This document shows positions 46,174-55,604 of a stretch of DNA of 64,000 bases, one piece after another. Under the pieces are notes generated by a model, which searched no databases, was not told where the DNA came from, and worked only from the letters and a program-made list of their open reading frames with translations. The position numbers and the translations under genes were made by a program. Source of the stretch: Chryseobacterium nepalense (lineage in GTDB: Bacteria; Bacteroidota; Bacteroidia; Flavobacteriales; Weeksellaceae); contig NZ_CP096203.1 in NCBI RefSeq assembly GCF_023195755.1, positions 248,001-312,000 on the forward strand, in the 5' to 3' direction. Within the stretch, counting starts at the first letter, position 1, and every line of letters begins with the position of its first letter.

Positions 46174-47604
46174 ATGAGCATAAAGAAAACTTCCGTGTCG
46201 CTTTTTTTAATGCTTTCGGCAAAAATTTTCTGTCAGCAGTTTTCTTTAAAATATTGCATGGAGAAAGCGCAGCAAAATAATACCGCAGTAAAGCTTGCCG
46301 AACAGTCGCTTGAAACCCGGCAGAAGCTTCTCGAATCCAGTAAAAATAACGGACTCCCGAAGCTTGATCTTCTTGCGGGGTATAATTATATCGGTGAACC
46401 TCTTAGAGTCAATCTGCAACAGGTAAAACACGGTATCGTTGAAGGCTCTGCCAATCAGGCGGTATATTCAGCAAACACGGCCTACCAGCAGATTACAGGG
46501 AATCCGCTTTCACAGCAGGTACAGAATGTGATTTATCAGACCTCAAAAGATATCATCAGTGCTGTTTATCCAGATTATAATCCTGAAATCACAAAACAAA
46601 GTTATTTCCTTGCCGGCCTCGTTGTACGGCAGCCCATTTATCTTGGTGGGAAACTGAAATCTTCCCGAAAACTTTCCGAAGAACAGGTAAAAAGCAGCGA
46701 AGCAAACCTTCAGTCTTCAAAAGATCTTACGGCTTACAATATTACCCTGCAATATCTACAGGTGATGTATCTGAACTCAATGATTGATAAGCAAAAAAGC
46801 AGTCTGGAATCTTTACAGAAGAATGAAATGTATGCCGGAAACCTGCTTAAAGCAGAAATTATTGCCCCTTATCAGAAGAACTGGGCAGATATTTCCAGAA
46901 TGCAGGGCGAAACCAACCTGAAAAATTTAACGACTGAAAAAGAAAATGCTCTTTTCATTTTAAAAGATATGATGGGAATTCCTCTCGACGAACCGGTAGA
47001 AATTACCGAAATGTTGAAAGAATCTGCAGAATTTCCGGTTTTTTCATCACAATCGGTAAATGCCGATGTAAAGTTTCTTCAAAGTAAGAAAGCAGAAGCG
47101 GAAACCGGACTGGATATCACAAAATCATTGTCAAGACCCAATATATTTGCCATAGGAAATGTTCAGTTCTTCAGAAAAGACCTTCCTGTAATTACTCCTC
47201 CATGGCTTGTAGGTATAGAGCTGCGGTGGACACTTTTTGACCCGGAAAGACGTTCCAGGAATCTGGCCTCACAATCTCTGGTGAAAGAAGCTGATCTTCT
47301 TATAGAGCAAAAGCAGAAATCGGTAAACCTGGCTGCGAAAATAGCTGAAAATAAAATGATGAGTCTTAAACAACAAAGTGAAACCCTGGATGCATCACGC
47401 AAACAGGCGTATCAGACAACGTATATGGTGAGAAAGAGAATGGAAAACAGCCTTTCTTCCGTAAAAGATGTTAATGATGTATTACAGCTGCAGTATGAAA
47501 CCGAAAAGCTTTATTTTACCTCACTGGTAGCTTACCAGACCGCTCTGGCAACTTATTTTTATATCATCGGAAAACCGGAGAATATTACCACTTATATTCC
47601 GTGA
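46174..47604 (+). CDS. TolC family outer membrane efflux protein
   Basis: 476 aa: signal peptide about 1-20, then the repeated helical outer-membrane-efflux-protein arrangement, with SLKYCMEKAQQNNTAVKLAE at the start and KDVNDVLQLQYETEKLYF near the end. It forms the outer-membrane channel of a tripartite exporter; the periplasmic adaptor (HlyD) and two membrane permeases follow in the same operon. The cargo is unknown. Confidence 0.9.
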   Translation: MSIKKTSVSLFLMLSAKIFCQQFSLKYCMEKAQQNNTAVKLAEQSLETRQKLLESSKNNGLPKLDLLAGYNYIGEPLRVNLQQVKHGIVEGSANQAVYSANTAYQQITGNPLSQQVQNVIYQTSKDIISAVYPDYNPEITKQSYFLAGLVVRQPIYLGGKLKSSRKLSEEQVKSSEANLQSSKDLTAYNITLQYLQVMYLNSMIDKQKSSLESLQKNEMYAGNLLKAEIIAPYQKNWADISRMQGETNLKNLTTEKENALFILKDMMGIPLDEPVEITEMLKESAEFPVFSSQSVNADVKFLQSKKAEAETGLDITKSLSRPNIFAIGNVQFFRKDLPVITPPWLVGIELRWTLFDPERRSRNLASQSLVKEADLLIEQKQKSVNLAAKIAENKMMSLKQQSETLDASRKQAYQTTYMVRKRMENSLSSVKDVNDVLQLQYETEKLYFTSLVAYQTALATYFYIIGKPENITTYIP

Positions 47605-47680
47605 TAGTAAGACGTGGACTGAGCATATTTCTTGCATAAATTAATAACCGGATAGTATCCGAAGCATAATCAACCAACAG

Positions 47681-48676
47681 ATGAAAAATTTTATAAAAAA
47701 CTACTGGGCTGTTTTTATTCCGGTTGCTGTACTCGCAGCAGCTCTTATTTACCTCTTGAAAGAAAAATCTGCTGATACGCCTAAAGATGCTGTGATCGGT
47801 ATGGTGGATGCTGAGTTTATTGATGTTTCAGCTTCTCTTCCGGGGCGTGTTCTGGATATTCCGGTAAAGGAGGGGGAAGACGTGAAAGAAGGACAGACCG
47901 TGGCCCAAATGAAAACTTCTGAAATAGAAACCATTCAGTCTCAGGTGGCGGATGCGGTTGAGATTGCACGCAGTCAAATGGATAAAATAGATCGTGGAGT
48001 AGAGCCGGAAGTGCTGGCTTCTGCAAAAAACCTTCAGCAGATTGCCCAGCAGCAGATGGATCTGATGTCTAAAACCTACAGCAGGTTTCAGAATCTGTAT
48101 TCCGAAGGCGTCGTTTCCGGTCAGGAAAGGGACGTCATTTATTTTAAATATAAAGCAGCCCAAAAAGAACTCGAAACCGCAAAGCTTAATGTACAGCTTC
48201 TGGAAAGAGGCAGTAACAGGGAAATGAAAAATTCTGCACAGGCTATTCTCAATCAGGCCCAGAAAGCGGAAAAACTTACACAGGAAATTAAAGAAAATGC
48301 TTCTATCAAAGCGCCTGTATCCGGCAGAATATCGACCATAGTTTCTAATAAAGGCGAAATGGTAAATGCAGGATATCCCATGATGACCATTCAAAAAGAC
48401 GATTCATTTTTTGTGAAATTTAATCTCCGTCAGAACCAGATGGCAAAAATTGATAAGGGGAGTATGGTAACGATGAAAATTCCCGGCTGTATTCCGGAAA
48501 CCGTGAAAGGTAAAGTTTCTGAACTGGCTCCGGCATTAGGGTATGCAGATTGGGTCCCTGAAAAACAGAACGGAGAATTTGAGCTGAGAACTTTCCAGAT
48601 CAAAGTAAAGCCCGAAAATCCGAAAGCCATAAAAGGGCTTCGCTCGGGAATGACAGCACAGCTTATCTTACCTTAA
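47681..48676 (+). CDS. HlyD family membrane fusion protein
   Basis: 331 aa with an N-terminal membrane anchor (about 7-25). The lipoyl half-motifs are FIDVSASLPGRVLDIPVKEG and SIKAPVSGRISTIVSNKGEM, with a central coiled coil (about 85-200) and a beta-barrel C-terminal part. It links the inner-membrane permeases to the TolC protein. It is closest in layout to the YbhG/YhiI adaptors of ABC-2-type exporters. Confidence 0.9.
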   Translation: MKNFIKNYWAVFIPVAVLAAALIYLLKEKSADTPKDAVIGMVDAEFIDVSASLPGRVLDIPVKEGEDVKEGQTVAQMKTSEIETIQSQVADAVEIARSQMDKIDRGVEPEVLASAKNLQQIAQQQMDLMSKTYSRFQNLYSEGVVSGQERDVIYFKYKAAQKELETAKLNVQLLERGSNREMKNSAQAILNQAQKAEKLTQEIKENASIKAPVSGRISTIVSNKGEMVNAGYPMMTIQKDDSFFVKFNLRQNQMAKIDKGSMVTMKIPGCIPETVKGKVSELAPALGYADWVPEKQNGEFELRTFQIKVKPENPKAIKGLRSGMTAQLILP

Positions 48677-48692
48677 TTTAAACTTTTTAAGC

Positions 48693-49859
48693 TTGAAAAA
48701 AATCAGCATCATCATGGTACGCGAATGGAAACGGATTTTTTCGATTCCTAATTTCTACGTGGTATTGCTAATTATTCCGCCCATTATTTTCCTGTTTTAC
48801 GGTTTTATTTATCAGAAACAATTTGCCAGGGAACTTCCGATGGCGGTTTGGGACGAAGACAAGTCCTCTGTTTCCAGAACGCTCACGGATATGATGGAGC
48901 AGAATGAAAACATCCATTTTACTCATGTTGTTTTCAGCAATGCGGAAATTGAACAACTGATGAAAGAAGGGAAAATTTTCGGAGCCGTTCATTTCCCGAA
49001 AAATATGGAAGCGGATGCCAAGAAAAATCATCAGTCGAATATCACATTGTATACCAATGGCGCTTACCTTGTTCCTGCAAAAATGATTTATAAAGGTGCT
49101 GCCGAAATCATCATTAAAGGAGGCCTTGCGGTGGTGCTTCAAAAAGCGGAAAAGCAGGGAATGGCAGCTGATAAAGCCAATGCTCTTGTACAGCCTGTTA
49201 AACTCAACACAACGGTTCTGTATAATCCGGAATTCAATTATCAGATGTATCTTACCCCGGGGCTAGTTACCGTAGGCTTGCAGATGGCGTTAATTGTCGC
49301 TTCCGTTCTTATTCTTAATCTCGAATTTAAAAAAGAAACAATAGACAGTCTGCTGAAAATTTCAGCTTCATCTTCACAGATCATTACCGGAAAGTTACTG
49401 GCTCATCTTTGTATAGCCTGGTTATTATTTATCCTCATCAGTTTTGTGGTGTTTCCTGTTTTTGATCTAGGAAAACCGGAGACGGATTTCAGCTTTTTCA
49501 TATTATATACATTACTGGCTCTTTCATGCATTGGGATCGGAATGATGCTTTCCGCGATTTCAGACAACCTTCTTTTTGTGGTGGATGTAGCACTTTTTTT
49601 TACTTCACCGGCATTTGTGTTCAGTGGTTTTACGTTTCCAAGATGGGCAATGCCGTGGTACGATCAGCTGTACGCAGACATCATGCCTTATACACATTTT
49701 CTGGATGGTTTCATCAAACTTTATTTTATGGAACTTCCCATTGGATATGCCATTCCGGAGATGGTAAGGCTCCTGGTTTTTATAGGAATTACTTTTCCGG
49801 TGGCCATCATATTTTTTCAGAGAAAAATTAACCGGTATCTAAAAAATCATCGGGCATGA
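48693..49859 (+). CDS. ABC-2 type permease (YbhS/YbhR-like), first subunit
   Basis: 388 aa. One TM near the N-terminus (about 20-40), a large external domain (about 45-190) and five TMs in the C-terminal half, ending IIFFQRKINRYLKN: the ABC2_membrane_3 layout. The frame opens with TTG at 48693; an ATG at 48714 would remove seven residues and is an alternative. It overlaps the second permease by 4 bases. Such permeases need an ATP-binding subunit, which is absent here. Confidence 0.88.
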   Translation: MKKISIIMVREWKRIFSIPNFYVVLLIIPPIIFLFYGFIYQKQFARELPMAVWDEDKSSVSRTLTDMMEQNENIHFTHVVFSNAEIEQLMKEGKIFGAVHFPKNMEADAKKNHQSNITLYTNGAYLVPAKMIYKGAAEIIIKGGLAVVLQKAEKQGMAADKANALVQPVKLNTTVLYNPEFNYQMYLTPGLVTVGLQMALIVASVLILNLEFKKETIDSLLKISASSSQIITGKLLAHLCIAWLLFILISFVVFPVFDLGKPETDFSFFILYTLLALSCIGIGMMLSAISDNLLFVVDVALFFTSPAFVFSGFTFPRWAMPWYDQLYADIMPYTHFLDGFIKLYFMELPIGYAIPEMVRLLVFIGITFPVAIIFFQRKINRYLKNHRA

Positions 49860-51010
49860 AAGATATTTTTAACATAATGAAAAGAGAAGTAAGGAATATT
49901 TCTGGAGATTCCAGCCTTTTTCTTATTCTGTTGATTGCTCCGGTTTTATATGCTTTTATGTACGGCAGTATTTACCTGAATAAAGGTGAAGAAAAAGTAA
50001 AGCTGGCTCTTATTGATGATGACGGATCTGCGGTTTCAAGATTACTTACCGATCAGCTTAATGTTACGCCTATTATTGAAATTGTTCCGGCTTCCAATAT
50101 CTCGGAAGCCCAGGAGAAAATGTACCACGGCGAAGTAGAAGGGTATTTTTATATTCAGAAAGATCTTGAAAAATATATTCTTTCCCAAAAACAGGGCAAT
50201 GTAAATTTAGTCTTAAATGCGTCCCGTTTTCTGCCTTCCAGCGATTTGCTGAGTACCGTAACAAAAGTCTGTCTTACGGTGGGAGCCGGTGTAAGAAAGA
50301 CCTATTTTAATAAGCAGGGAATGGGTGAAGACGAATCCATGAAAATGACCAATCCCATCAATATGGATTACAGACCTTTATACAATTCGGGGATGACATA
50401 CGGCTCTTTTCTTTTGCCGGGGTTGCTCGCCATTATTCTTCAGCAGACGTTACTGATTGGTGTTGCTGCAGGTTTTACATCCGAAAGGGAAGAAAAGAAA
50501 TTGCCGGAGCTTTATAAGATTTCAGGATTCAGTATTTCAAAATTAATCTTCGGGAAAGGAATTCTTTATCTGTGTATTTTTATGATCTTCGGAACTTTTT
50601 TTACCATCGTTAATTTTTCAGTGTTTGGCGTTTCGGTAAGGGGAAGCTTTATGGATCTTGCTCTTATTGCGGTTATATTTATTTTTTCCATAATCGTTTT
50701 GGGAATGCTGATCGGAAGTTTTTTCAGAAGTAAACTTTTTGCTTTTCAGGTATTGGTATTTTCGTCTTACCCTATATTTTTGATTACGGGGTATTCCATG
50801 CCTTATCAATCATTGCCGTCTGCCATTCAGGTAATGTCTGATCTGATTCCCACTTCGCCATTTCTGAAAATATATATATCAATGGTTCAGGCGGGCGGAT
50901 CACTCAGGGATAATATTGATTCGGTAATACATCTTGTGATTTTGCTTCTCGTACTTCTTATTCTTTTAATTTTAAGGTTGAAATATCTTATAAAGTCCGA
51001 TAAAAAATAA
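49856..51010 (+). CDS. ABC-2 type permease, second subunit
   Basis: 384 aa, paralogous to the first permease: N-terminal TM (about 20-38), external domain (VKLALIDDDGSAVSRLLTDQ near 48-67) and five C-terminal TMs. The 4-base overlap with the preceding gene (ATGA) indicates coupled translation and a heterodimer. It is the last gene of the operon; no ATPase follows, because the next gene is on the opposite strand. Confidence 0.88.
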   Translation: MKDIFNIMKREVRNISGDSSLFLILLIAPVLYAFMYGSIYLNKGEEKVKLALIDDDGSAVSRLLTDQLNVTPIIEIVPASNISEAQEKMYHGEVEGYFYIQKDLEKYILSQKQGNVNLVLNASRFLPSSDLLSTVTKVCLTVGAGVRKTYFNKQGMGEDESMKMTNPINMDYRPLYNSGMTYGSFLLPGLLAIILQQTLLIGVAAGFTSEREEKKLPELYKISGFSISKLIFGKGILYLCIFMIFGTFFTIVNFSVFGVSVRGSFMDLALIAVIFIFSIIVLGMLIGSFFRSKLFAFQVLVFSSYPIFLITGYSMPYQSLPSAIQVMSDLIPTSPFLKIYISMVQAGGSLRDNIDSVIHLVILLLVLLILLILRLKYLIKSDKK

Positions 51011-51096
51011 CAGTATTTATTAAATTTAAAAATATATTTAAATATTGATCTGCTTTATTAGAAGGGTTTAATTTAAATTGCTTTAAAACAGACTTA

Positions 51097-52527
51097 TTAA
51101 TAATATCCTAAAATTTTCATCCAGATTCCGCCAAGTCCCATATAAATAATCAATAAAACAATTCCGATTTCAAGGCCACGCAGCCACCACGATTTCAGAT
51201 CAACATAACCACTTCCGAAAAACACAGGCGCAGGGCCATGCCCGTAATGCGTAAGTACACCGTAGATAGATCCTAAGAAACCAAGCATCATTGCCAGGAG
51301 CATTGGCGGAATTCCTACAGCAATTCCTACCGCCAGTAAAGCGGCATACATGGCGGCAACGTGTGCCGTGGCACTCGCAAAAATATAGTGACTGAAAAAA
51401 TACACCAGAATAATAACCGGAAAAGCAACAGTCCACGTCATACCTCCGATTTTTTGTTTAATAAGATCACTGAACCATCCGATAAATCCCAGTTCATTTA
51501 AGGAACTTGCCATCATCACCAGAACCGCAAACCAGACAATGGTGTCCCATGCTCCTTTTTCAGATTTCACATCTTCCCAGGTAAGAACCGATGTGAGTAA
51601 CAGTAACGTAAGACCGATGAAAGCTGTTGTTGTAGCATCAATAGACAGGCTTCCTCCAAAAATCCAGAGCGTAAGCAATATGAAAAACGCAAAAAGCATG
51701 AGCCATTCATTTTTGCTGATAGGGCCCATTTCTCTCAGTTTTTCGGCGGCCATTTTCGGGGCATCACCTGTTTTTTTCAATTCCGGCGGATAAAGTTTAT
51801 ATAAAACCAAAGGGACGATGAAGAATGCTGCCAATCCTGGAATAAAGCCTGCCGCAGCCCATGACATCCATGTAATATTGACTCCCAGGTTAGCTGCAAA
51901 TTTCTGACACATCGGATTACTGGCGGTTCCCGTTAAAAACATCGAAGAGGAAATCAGATTCATATAATAACTGTTGAGCGTAAGATATGAACCTAATTTT
52001 CTGTGCGTTTCAGGTTTTTCAGGTACTGAATCGAAGCTGGTTGCCATTGATTTCATAATGGGATAAATAATTCCTCCGCCTCTGGCTGTATTGCTGGGAA
52101 TTGCCGGAGCGAGACAGACATCTGCCAGTCCTAGTCCGTAAGCCAGTCCAAGAGAACTTTTACCGAATATCCGGATAAATAGAAACGCGATACGATTTCC
52201 CAGTCCGGTCTTGATAAATCCTCTGGCTATAAAAAAAGATATTCCGATCAGCCATATTACCTTATCTCCAAAACCGGAGAGCGCTTTGGTAATAGATTTT
52301 CCCGCATCTCCCGGAGCGATTACCTGCGTAAGTGCAGTAAAACCGATGGCCAGCATACACATCGTGCCCATAGGCGCCGCTTTAAGAATTATTCCTAAAA
52401 TAGTAGCCGCAAAAATCGCAAAAAGATGCCATGCGTTCTCACTTACACCTTCCGGTACGGGAATGAACCAAAGGATAAGTGCTACTGCAAAAGTAATTGC
52501 AACATTTTTGATATTTATTTCTTTCAT
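51097..52527 (-). CDS. DASS family anion:sodium symporter (2-oxoglutarate/malate translocator-like)
   Basis: 476 aa, about 12 TMs. Typical DASS/SLC13 motifs: the substrate loop with PSNTARGGGIIYPIM, the SSMFLTGTASNPM loop, and HYGHGPAPVFFGSGYVDLK near the C-terminus. It is most like the SodiT/plastid 2-oxoglutarate-malate translocator group and probably imports a di- or tricarboxylate. It is last in the C-N hydrolase-porin-transporter run: the porin gene ends 16 bases upstream. Confidence 0.88.
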   Translation of the reverse strand: MKEINIKNVAITFAVALILWFIPVPEGVSENAWHLFAIFAATILGIILKAAPMGTMCMLAIGFTALTQVIAPGDAGKSITKALSGFGDKVIWLIGISFFIARGFIKTGLGNRIAFLFIRIFGKSSLGLAYGLGLADVCLAPAIPSNTARGGGIIYPIMKSMATSFDSVPEKPETHRKLGSYLTLNSYYMNLISSSMFLTGTASNPMCQKFAANLGVNITWMSWAAAGFIPGLAAFFIVPLVLYKLYPPELKKTGDAPKMAAEKLREMGPISKNEWLMLFAFFILLTLWIFGGSLSIDATTTAFIGLTLLLLTSVLTWEDVKSEKGAWDTIVWFAVLVMMASSLNELGFIGWFSDLIKQKIGGMTWTVAFPVIILVYFFSHYIFASATAHVAAMYAALLAVGIAVGIPPMLLAMMLGFLGSIYGVLTHYGHGPAPVFFGSGYVDLKSWWLRGLEIGIVLLIIYMGLGGIWMKILGYY

Positions 52528-52542
52528 GATAATTTAAGTTTT

Positions 52543-53694
52543 TTAGAACCGGCTCTGTACCTGAATGATAAAGAGATTATTATTGTATTGCGTGGTATTT
52601 TCCACCTGATATTTATAACGGTCAATCTGCATCCCAATCTGAATTCGGGCTCCGTAATTTTTCAGAAATTCCAGGCCGAACATGGGAGTAATGGTTTGCC
52701 TCGGGTTTGAATGAACTCTAAAGCTTCTGTCTAAATATTCGTACCGGCAGGAAAGCTCAAAGGCACTAAGATTTCTGTGGTTGATTTCATAACGGATGTT
52801 CGGAAGGAAATAAGCTCCTCTGATCAGGTATTCATCGGGATTCCGGGGTCTTGTTTCAGGATCTTCCACAAAATAAAGAGTATGATTCGTTGCCTGTTTT
52901 GCCTCAAGCTGCATATCCAGGCTCCATTTGGAATCAAACTGAATTAACGAGCTGATGTCTATTCCCAATGCATATACTTTTTGTCCAAAAACTTCTCCGA
53001 TGCCACCGTTTAAGCCCAGGTTCAGATTATATTTTTCTGAGAAACCGAAAACAAGCCTTGTGGAATATTGTTTACCGTTATCATTGTCATTCACCTGGTT
53101 TTTACCATTACCGTTCACTACAGAAACGGCATACTGAAAAGGAACTTTACCCAGATTGAGCTGGCCTGTTGCTGAAAGACCAATCTGAAAGCTCGTCCAG
53201 CCCAGTCTACCAAATTCGGTATACTGATTGGACCAGTCCAACGATTTAATAATATCGATAGGGTAGGTCTCTTCGATCCCGAACCAGGGTCGGAACTGCC
53301 CTACAGTGAATGCCAGCTTAGGATTAAAAGTGTATTTTAAATATGCATTTTCGAGCACTCTCGACTTAGGGTCATTTTTAAAATCCGCAAGATTAACCAG
53401 CGCCACAACTTCCGTACGTTTGCTGATCTGGGCACGCATCTGAACTCTCATATATTTGATCATGAAATTATTATCAGTGCCGCTGTGATCAGAATGATGG
53501 AGTCCGTTTACATCCACGTCTTTACTCATTCCCACCAGATATCGGGCTTGGAAAAGCCCTTTTACCTGTAGTTGGGGATATTTTATATTTTCCTGTTCCG
53601 GTTTGGTGTATAATGAATCCGTTTTTTGAGCGGCAGTTAAACAAAAAAATATGATAAAGAAAGAGGTGGCAGCCTTTTTTGTAAGTAAAGCCAT
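52543..53694 (-). CDS. Outer membrane porin (OprO/P-like)
   Basis: 383 aa: signal peptide about 1-22, then a beta-barrel of about 16 strands with the 'phosphate-selective porin O/P' style (KGLFQARYLVGMS, RVQMRAQISKRTEVVALVNL, GQFRPWFGIEETYPIDII). It provides a general or anion-selective outer-membrane route. Encoded between the C-N hydrolase and the DASS transporter, it may admit the acid released by the hydrolase or another anion for the transporter. Confidence 0.82.
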   Translation of the reverse strand: MALLTKKAATSFFIIFFCLTAAQKTDSLYTKPEQENIKYPQLQVKGLFQARYLVGMSKDVDVNGLHHSDHSGTDNNFMIKYMRVQMRAQISKRTEVVALVNLADFKNDPKSRVLENAYLKYTFNPKLAFTVGQFRPWFGIEETYPIDIIKSLDWSNQYTEFGRLGWTSFQIGLSATGQLNLGKVPFQYAVSVVNGNGKNQVNDNDNGKQYSTRLVFGFSEKYNLNLGLNGGIGEVFGQKVYALGIDISSLIQFDSKWSLDMQLEAKQATNHTLYFVEDPETRPRNPDEYLIRGAYFLPNIRYEINHRNLSAFELSCRYEYLDRSFRVHSNPRQTITPMFGLEFLKNYGARIQIGMQIDRYKYQVENTTQYNNNLFIIQVQSRF

Positions 53695-53727
53695 ATCGTA
53701 TTGTATTTGATTAATAAGATATCCGAA

Positions 53728-54777
53728 TTACTTTAACCCTAAAAATGTAAAGGGTTTTGTTTCTTTAAAGCTCGTATTGGCTTTGCCGCTGTATGTCTGA
53801 AAATTGCTCAGGTCTAGTTTCATGGTCTTACCTTTTGGGCTGAGATCAAATTCCTTAAGATTTATCCAAAAAGTATTCGGAGTAAAAACGGTTTCGAAAT
53901 AATACGTCAGATTTTTTTGATCGGAAACGGAACGCCACCTTGTGGAGGAAATATTAGGTTCTGTTTCGGAGGTAATTCCGTACGGAACAGAACAGTTTCG
54001 GATGACACTGAATACGCTTGCTACAGCGGTTCTTGTATCCGATGTCTGCGGAATGGCATTGATATAATAGGAAGCTCTTACAAAACGGTCGGCGGCGCGG
54101 TTGGTTCCGGGCAGCATTATTGTTCCGGGAATTCCTTTCCAGTAATTGTTTAGCGCAAGCTGCTGATCAAAAACAGGCGAGTTGGTCATTACGGTGTAAT
54201 CTGAAGAATGGTGAATTACCAGCCTGCCTCCGATATATTCGAAAACGGCGCTGTCTCCGGACGCATCTGAAATGGAAAGATGAACGGTAGTAAAACGTTC
54301 TGTTCCGGGAATATAATCGCTTACAATGACGAAGCTTTCTTTTCGCGCAGCTTCCACGGCTTCTTTCACTGTTGCAAAATTATCAAGAAAGTATTGTACC
54401 CATAAAGAGATGGCTATTCCTTTCTGCTTTCCTTTTGGATCAAATTTCGGGTACTGTGACTCTCCAAGCCAGAGAAGATTGGCTACAAGTCCGCTTTCAT
54501 TCATTCCGTCGCAGGAGGCAATATCCCAGGAAGTACTTACTACGCTGCCGTATTTCGACTTCCATTTCATAGAAAGCGGTCCTACTTCACCATTTCTTTC
54601 TGTTCCTTTGGGAAGAATCCAGATGTTGGCAGGGATTTCATCTCGCCAATCCATTGATCGGGCAGTGATTACTGTGTTTTCCGGACCTTTGTAAACGATC
54701 CTTGTACAGGCTTTGGAATGGGTCCATGCTCCAGCAAAAAGAGCAGCTGACAGCAGACTCAGATAAAATGTTTTCAT
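53728..54777 (-). CDS. Linear amide C-N hydrolase, choloylglycine/penicillin V acylase family
   Basis: 349 aa: signal peptide 1-23 and the Ntn nucleophile Cys24 exposed by cleavage (SKACTRIVYKGPENTVITAR), then SMDWRDEIP as in bile salt hydrolase/PVA enzymes. SWDIASCDGMNESGLVANLL and the MTNSPVFDQQLALNNYWKG block carry the expected Asp/Asn residues. It hydrolyses an amide bond in the periplasm or outside. In an environmental organism the substrate may be an N-acyl amino acid, acyl-homoserine lactone or penicillin V rather than bile salts. It is first of the three-gene run. Confidence 0.88.
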   Translation of the reverse strand: MKTFYLSLLSAALFAGAWTHSKACTRIVYKGPENTVITARSMDWRDEIPANIWILPKGTERNGEVGPLSMKWKSKYGSVVSTSWDIASCDGMNESGLVANLLWLGESQYPKFDPKGKQKGIAISLWVQYFLDNFATVKEAVEAARKESFVIVSDYIPGTERFTTVHLSISDASGDSAVFEYIGGRLVIHHSSDYTVMTNSPVFDQQLALNNYWKGIPGTIMLPGTNRAADRFVRASYYINAIPQTSDTRTAVASVFSVIRNCSVPYGITSETEPNISSTRWRSVSDQKNLTYYFETVFTPNTFWINLKEFDLSPKGKTMKLDLSNFQTYSGKANTSFKETKPFTFLGLK

Positions 54778-55126
54778 GATATAGTATTTTGTGTGATGAC
54801 ATTATTTTATACAGTTATAAAATAGTATCCAATTGGTGAAATAAATGTAATGAAATAATTTTACAATCCCTGCACACCTATTGACATAATTTTCCAGATC
54901 AAACGATCAAGGAATGATTGGGTAATGTTTTAAAAAGGTTATTGTAAGAATTAATCAGGAACAGGAATTCCTGCATAAAAAATCATGAAAAGTTATTCTT
55001 GACGGATGATAAGAATGTTGTATAGAAGTTCAGCCATTGATATTACATTCAGTGACCAAAAAGCAAATTGAAATTCATAAGAAGATTTTTTCCTATGCTT
55101 ACTGACCAAACTCTATACGTAAGAAT
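54778..55126. other. Intergenic gap, nothing assigned
   Basis: AT-rich 349-base gap between the C-N hydrolase start and the small gene's stop. It contains a 12-bp perfect palindrome, CAGGAATTCCTG (54962-54973), but no hairpin loop, exact -7 box or ORF that I can support. Confidence 0.4.
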
Positions 55127-55486
55127 TTAATTAAGTTCGTAATTGGAAATAATCATGCTCAACATAAAGTGGATATAATTCTGGTCCGCTTCTTTTCTAT
55201 TGATCAGTTTATTTTTATAATCATAAGAATTTAGCACTTTTGATAATTGCTGATAGGCATCAAATTTGTCATCTTTGATTTTTACCCTTAGATTTCCATC
55301 TCTTCTTTTAATAATTTCATCATCCAGTGTTCTTAGCTTAAAGATAACCTCGCATAATTTCGGATTAAAATTCATTTTACCGGTATATCTTTCAATAATA
55401 TTTACCTTAAATGTATCAAATTTTATGGTGTTAAAAATAAGATTAGAGCCAGACTCCTGTGTGTTGAGCTCAAGCGTGTAGTTCAT
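55127..55486 (-). CDS. Small hypothetical protein with own promoter
   Basis: A 119-aa soluble protein, no signal peptide. N-terminal strands (MNYTLELNTQESG) precede a helical C-terminus. The start is supported by a promoter whose -7 box (55503-55510) lies 16 bases upstream, giving a short leader. It follows the usher-like gene on the same strand. No family recognised. Confidence 0.6.
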   Translation of the reverse strand: MNYTLELNTQESGSNLIFNTIKFDTFKVNIIERYTGKMNFNPKLCEVIFKLRTLDDEIIKRRDGNLRVKIKDDKFDAYQQLSKVLNSYDYKNKLINRKEADQNYIHFMLSMIISNYELN

Positions 55487-55502
55487 AAGTTTAAATTTAG
55501 TA

Positions 55503-55532
55503 CAAATGTAATCAGAAGCTGAAAAAATTCAA
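55503..55532 (-). promoter_or_regulatory. Promoter of the 119-aa gene
   Basis: On the minus strand, TTG (55532-55530), a 19-base spacer and TACATTTG (55510-55503): a full consensus match. Confidence 0.65.
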
Positions 55533-55604
55533 AATAATTTGATCAACTAATGTACCATTTATATCAATTTTGTTTTTAATTTCAGAAAAGGGTAGGTAGC
55601 AAGA

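Noticed and set aside
47828..48394. Antisense ORF of 188 aa inside the HlyD gene
   Set aside because: It is an aromatic/His-rich, low-information translation opposite a well-recognised HlyD protein.
54962..54973. Perfect palindrome CAGGAATTCCTG as a terminator or operator
   Set aside because: It has no loop or T-run, is a single copy and lies far from either neighbouring start.
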